Source of the DNA: Isoetes taiwanensis
Lineage: Eukaryota; Streptophyta; Lycopodiopsida; Isoetales; Isoetaceae
Length of the DNA stretch: 64,000 bases
Direction of reading: 5' to 3'
Assembly: GCA_021234155.1 (NCBI GenBank)
Contig: JAJEKV010000065.1
Span: 7,589,333-7,653,332, forward strand
The notes beneath the pieces are model-generated. The model did no database searches and was not told the DNA's origin. It worked only from the letters and a program-made list of their open reading frames with translations. Every line of letters begins with the position of its first letter. The first letter of the stretch is position 1. A program made the translations under genes and the position numbers. Shown here one piece after another: positions 60,735 through 64,000 of this stretch.

Positions 60735-62079
60735 AAGGGAGAAAGGAAAAAGAAAAAGGGATGATGAAAGGGGGAAAGTGAAGGCAAAAAGGCGCAGGAA
60801 AAAAGGGAGAAAAAGGGCATGGGAAAACGGGAAAGAAAAGGGGAAAAGGGGAGGAAAAACTAGCATTGGAAAAGGGAAAGGGAAAGGGGGGGGAGGAAAA
60901 AAGGACACCGAGAAAAAGGGACGAGGGAAAGGATGGGGAAAAGAGAATAAGGGAAGGAAAAAGGGGAACAAGAAAAGGTGGCAGAGAGGGAAGGGGAAAA
61001 TGGCATGGGAAAGGGAAAGGGAAAGGGAAAGGGAAAGGGGGAAAGGGAAGGGAAAAAGGGCACGAGAAAAAAAAAAGATGGAAAGAGGAAAAAGAGCACG
61101 GACAAAAAGGGACTGAGGAGAAGCTGGAGAAAAGGGAAAAGGGGAAGGCAAAAGAGCATGAAAAAGGAAATAAAAAAGAAAAGGGGAAGAGGCTTGAGAT
61201 CATTTGATCGCATCCAAAGGCCAAGACTTATCACACGATCTCCCACCAAGGAAAAAAGGAGGAGGAAAAGGGGAACATGAATGGCAAATAGGCACAGGAA
61301 AAAGGGAAAGATGGAAAGGGGAAAAGGAAAAAAGGGCATGGAAAAAAGGGGAAGAGTGCATGGGGAAGAGGGTGAAAAGGGAAAAAATGGCATGGGAAAA
61401 GGGAAAGAGTGCATGGGCAAAAGGGTGATGAAAAGGGGAAAATGGCATGGGAAAAGGAAAAGAGAAGAGAAAAAGAAAAAGGAAGGGAGTAAGATAAGGG
61501 AAAAATGACACGGGAAAAAGGGGAAGAGGGAAAGGCCGAGGAAAAGGAAAAAAAAAATGGAAAAGAAAAACAAAAAGGGAAAATAAAAAGGAGAGGTGAA
61601 AAGAAAGGAAAGATGGCACGAGAAAAAAGGGAAGAGAGAAAGGGTGAGGAAAGGAGGAAAATGAAAGGAAAAACGAGCACGAAGAAAGGGGGAAGAGAAA
61701 AAGGATGGGAAAAAGGGGAAGAAAAAAAAGGCATGGGAAAAGGCAAGTGGAATAGAAAAGGGGGAAAGGCGGAAAGGGCACGAGAAAAAGGAAAATAGGA
61801 GGGAAGGAAAAAAGAGAACGGGAAAAGGAGAAGAGGTAAAGGGAAGGGAAAGAAGGCATGGGAAAAGGGAACGAGAAAAGAAAAAGGGAGGGAAAAAGAG
61901 CACACGGCAAAAGAAAGAGGGAAAGGGTGGAAGAAAAAGGAAAAAGGAAGATAAATAAGCACGGGAGAAAGTAGAAGAATAAAAGACTGGGGAAAAGAGA
62001 AGGAATGGAGAAAGGGAAAGGGAAAGGGAGGGGGAAAGAAACGGGGAAAAGGGCATAGAAAAAGGGGAATGAGGGAAAG
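60735..62079. repeat. 1.35 kb polypurine/polypyrimidine tract
   Basis: The plus strand is almost entirely G and A, built of irregular GGGAAAAGGGAAAGAG-like blocks with a recurring GGCATGGGAAAAGGGAA phrase. The only clear break is at about 61196-61252, ordinary mixed sequence. Long open frames on both strands are a by-product, because the tract lacks stop codons. Confidence 0.95.
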
Positions 62080-62089
62080 TGGTCCAGCA

Positions 62090-62523
62090 TGGCTAAGAGT
62101 AATGTTGACTTGTTGGTGAGAAAGTTGCTGCAGGAATATAAGGGCAGATTTCTTTTTATTTGGAATCAGGATGACTGCACCAACACAAAGTTAAAAGTGG
62201 TTAATAAGCCAATTTTCTTTAAGGATCTGTCCAAAATGTACCAGAAATACTAGAAATACCAAGTGAAAAACACATTATTGATAGATGACAGCAGATATAA
62301 GGGTTCCGCCAACCAGCCGAACACCATGATATGTCCAAGTAGTTTTTCTCCGGACACGTTGGATTCCAATTTCCTTTTGGAGCAACTCAAACCATGGCTG
62401 GAAAGATTTCTGGCTGTAGAAAGTGTGCCTGCTTATGTGATGGAAAATCAAATATGGAACATGTGGGATTCTGAAGAGTCGCGCAACTGCATGAAAATAC
62501 TCGACAAGTATTTTCATAAATGA
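62090..62523 (+). pseudogene. FCP1/NIF-type (HAD) phosphatase-like domain, C-terminal half
   Basis: Encodes AKSNVDLLVRKLLQEYKGRF, then KPIFFKDLSKM (Lys of HAD motif III) and NTLLIDDSRYK (Asp pair of motif IV), followed by FLLEQLKPWLERFLAVE, the typical end of the FCP1 homology (NIF) domain that dephosphorylates RNA polymerase II CTD-type substrates. The N-terminal half with the nucleophile DxDGT is not seen; just upstream is the purine tract. A single in-frame TAG at 62251 interrupts the frame. It ends at 62521-62523, and the Ulp1-like exons follow within 90 bp, so both may belong to one transcription unit. Confidence 0.65.
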
Positions 62524-62606
62524 ATCTTGTAAAACTCTTTGAAAGTCAATATAAGTAAAAAAAAAATCTATGATATGTGTCGTACTTTTTCAATTTACAA
62601 TAGTGA

Positions 62607-63494
62607 ATGGATTGTGAGCAAATGTTCTCATGTGTGTTTAGAACTAGAGATGATAGAGCTTCTGCAGTCCCTGTCCATCTAAAGCCACATACACATTTGG
62701 AAGTGGTGCTGAGTGGAACTGAAACTGTCGTGATTAGCTCCACCGACATCAAAATTTTGGAAGCTGATACACAATGGTTCAATGATCAATTGATCCTCCT
62801 CTTCTCAAGGTGATACTTTCATCTGATTTGTGATCATCAGGATTGAGCCATCATATGCATATGTTTGTAGATACATGGAATACTACTAACAATAAGGAAA
62901 CATGTGAATCTGGATAAGTGTCAGTACATGTTTGTGCCTGCTCGTGATGGACATCACTGGACCTGTTTTCTGATCGTAAGCCGCGCGTGTCTCGCACAGA
63001 AATATAAACCAGGGATATATCACTTTGATAGCATGGGCTTGCATGGCAGAAGCAGACATATTGAGAGGTTAGTGCTTGCTCATTGCATTTTGCTGTTATC
63101 ACACAATGACAACAAACTTTGAATGCAGGTTTCTGGAATTGCTTGGACACAATAATTTCTGCTTTATAACCCCAGATGTTGTGAAAATTTCCAGAACGTA
63201 TCTTCAAACCGATGGTCATTCATGTAGCCCTGCCATATATTCGTTTATGCACAAATTTGTGAGGGGATACTTGAAAGGAATGAATATATTGTTGTCTGAT
63301 CTAGTAAGTTAACTCAAATGCAGCAGGCAAACCAAACTCTGTTATTGACAAAGTGTGGTTAACTGCAGGTTGTGGACATTTCAGACCAGGATCTAGTTAA
63401 TGTTAGAGTGTTCATGCTTGAAATTTTAAGATTAGAAGCAACAAAAGCTGGAACTGAAAGGAACGTATGTATTGGGAGGTATGTAGGTGCATGA
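62607..63494 (+). CDS. Ulp1-type (C48) cysteine protease domain, multi-exon
   Basis: Ulp1/SENP-family proteases cleave SUMO-like modifiers, and related domains are common in plant transposons. Exon a to 62809 carries the usual entry motif (STDIKILEADTQWFNDQLI). Exon b starts at about 62871: VNLDKCQYMFVPARDGHHWT with the catalytic His, reading through to YHFDSMGLHG with the catalytic Asp, and ends at 63067. Intron 63068-63128 (61 nt) is in phase. Exon 63129-63303 holds QTDGHSC with the Gln and nucleophilic Cys. Intron 63304-63368 (65 nt, GTAAGT...CTGCAG) is in phase. The last exon 63369-63494 ends at a TGA after TERNVCIGRYVGA. The exon a/b phase disagrees by one base. All catalytic residues are present, so the domain could be active. 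The 5' extent of the gene is uncertain. Confidence 0.75.
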
Positions 63495-63720
63495 GTCACC
63501 TCGTACTTTAAAATCACTGCATATATTTCTTATATACATAATTGTTACTGTAACCTCGATTCATTTGACTGAAAATTCATATTCAATTGTATGTTCTTTG
63601 TCATAAAATAAGGCATCAAGTGTTCAAAAGAATTCAAATCTTCAAAAGAAATCAAGACAAACTCATTTTCATAGCCGAAGTACAAAACTTCAGATGAGTT
63701 CTGAAAATTACAGAATGGTT
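63495..63720. other. Spacer between two convergent genes
   Basis: AT-rich, no coding frame; presumably the 3' ends of the Ulp1-like gene and the minus-strand gene to the right. Confidence 0.5.
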
Positions 63721-64000
63721 TTACATTTCATCCTCATCAGAAAGAACTTCGGGTAAATTCTGTAAAATTTTCTCCTCATCTAAAGGATCCAGCCTATATA
63801 CATTCCTGTTTTGACGTTTAGTTGGTGGCATGTGAAGTCTGATTGCACAGATCTATGTTGTGAATACTATGCCTAGGGCGTCTTTACTGCAAAGATCATA
63901 GCTGACGGTTGATCTTGCGCCCTTCTTATAATACATACCTTCTATGACACTATCACTGGTGAGGTACCATGTTCCATTGAGTTAGAAGTCTTTCTCCACT
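63721..64000 (-). CDS. 3' end of a minus-strand gene, cut by the window edge
   Basis: The last exon, about 63834-63721, follows an AATCAG acceptor and encodes MPPTKRQNRNVYRLDPLDEE and a C-terminus LPEVLSDEDEM ending at the TAA at 63721-63723. Upstream, 64000-63850 reads TWYLTSDSVIEGMYYKKGAR. The composition resembles C-termini of uncharacterised repeat-associated plant proteins. No domain is complete in the window. Confidence 0.45.

Noticed and set aside
60678-62090. Very long minus-strand Phe/Pro/Ser-rich frames (up to 398 codons) and plus-strand Lys/Glu/Gly-rich frames
   Set aside because: They are inevitable in a purine/pyrimidine tract that lacks stop codons. Composition is monotonous and all frames are equally open.
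62976-62999. GTAAGC...CACAG as a 24 nt intron in the Ulp1 gene
   Set aside because: Too short for spliceosomal removal, and the sequence reads through in frame between the His and Asp motifs.

Overview
The window reads as nuclear DNA of a land plant with a repeat-rich genome. The evidence is plant-type CACTA, Helitron, Ty1/copia and Ty3/gypsy elements, a GT-AG split gene with introns of about 61-65 nt, an initiator-Met-tRNA primer binding site, and a receptor-kinase-like gene. A seed-free plant (bryophyte, lycophyte or fern) is plausible from the gene families, but the sequence does not settle it. No RNA genes or CRISPR arrays were seen. Most protein-coding stretches are transposon-derived or broken.

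Layout. 1-3523 is the end of a CACTA-like element whose other end lies outside the window. From 3524 to 47441 runs one large head-to-tail array of about 14 copies of a ~1.3 kb unit. Each unit holds the tail of a copia polymerase (RNase H end), its polypurine tract and LTR, then flanking DNA and the last ~64 codons, on the opposite strand, of a kinase-like gene that still sits next to the array at 47249-49140. The array was split later by three insertions with clear boundaries: an 11.2 kb CACTA element (4477-15651, 3 bp target duplication, decayed TNP2 transposase on the minus strand), an 11.8 kb gypsy element (17760-29523, 5 bp target duplication, gag-pol on the minus strand and a large extra coding region between integrase and the 3' LTR), and a 3.7 kb non-autonomous Helitron (43035-46751, A/T insertion site, terminal hairpin and CTAG end). 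Removing the insertions restores units of nearly constant length, so the insertions are younger than the amplification.

The kinase-like gene has lost most of its kinase C-lobe and looks like a pseudogene or a remodelled gene. 49141-53460 is gene-poor with a diverged repeat pair. 53.5-64 kb is a second distinctive region: a decayed minus-strand gene with a ParB/sulfiredoxin-like motif, a divergent plus-strand gene resembling an uncharacterised transposon-associated family, a copia LTR with primer site, a 1.35 kb purine tract, an FCP1/NIF-type phosphatase-like fragment, a multi-exon Ulp1 (C48) protease, and the 3' end of another minus-strand gene at the right edge. This association may be an undescribed mobile element, though no terminal repeats were found.

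A caution on quality: differences between copies that should be nearly identical (the two gypsy LTRs, the array units) cluster at CAG/CTG, the plant CHG methylation context. They do not look like deamination. Systematic long-read base-calling error at methylated sites is a reasonable explanation, so many frameshifts in the transposons may not be real.
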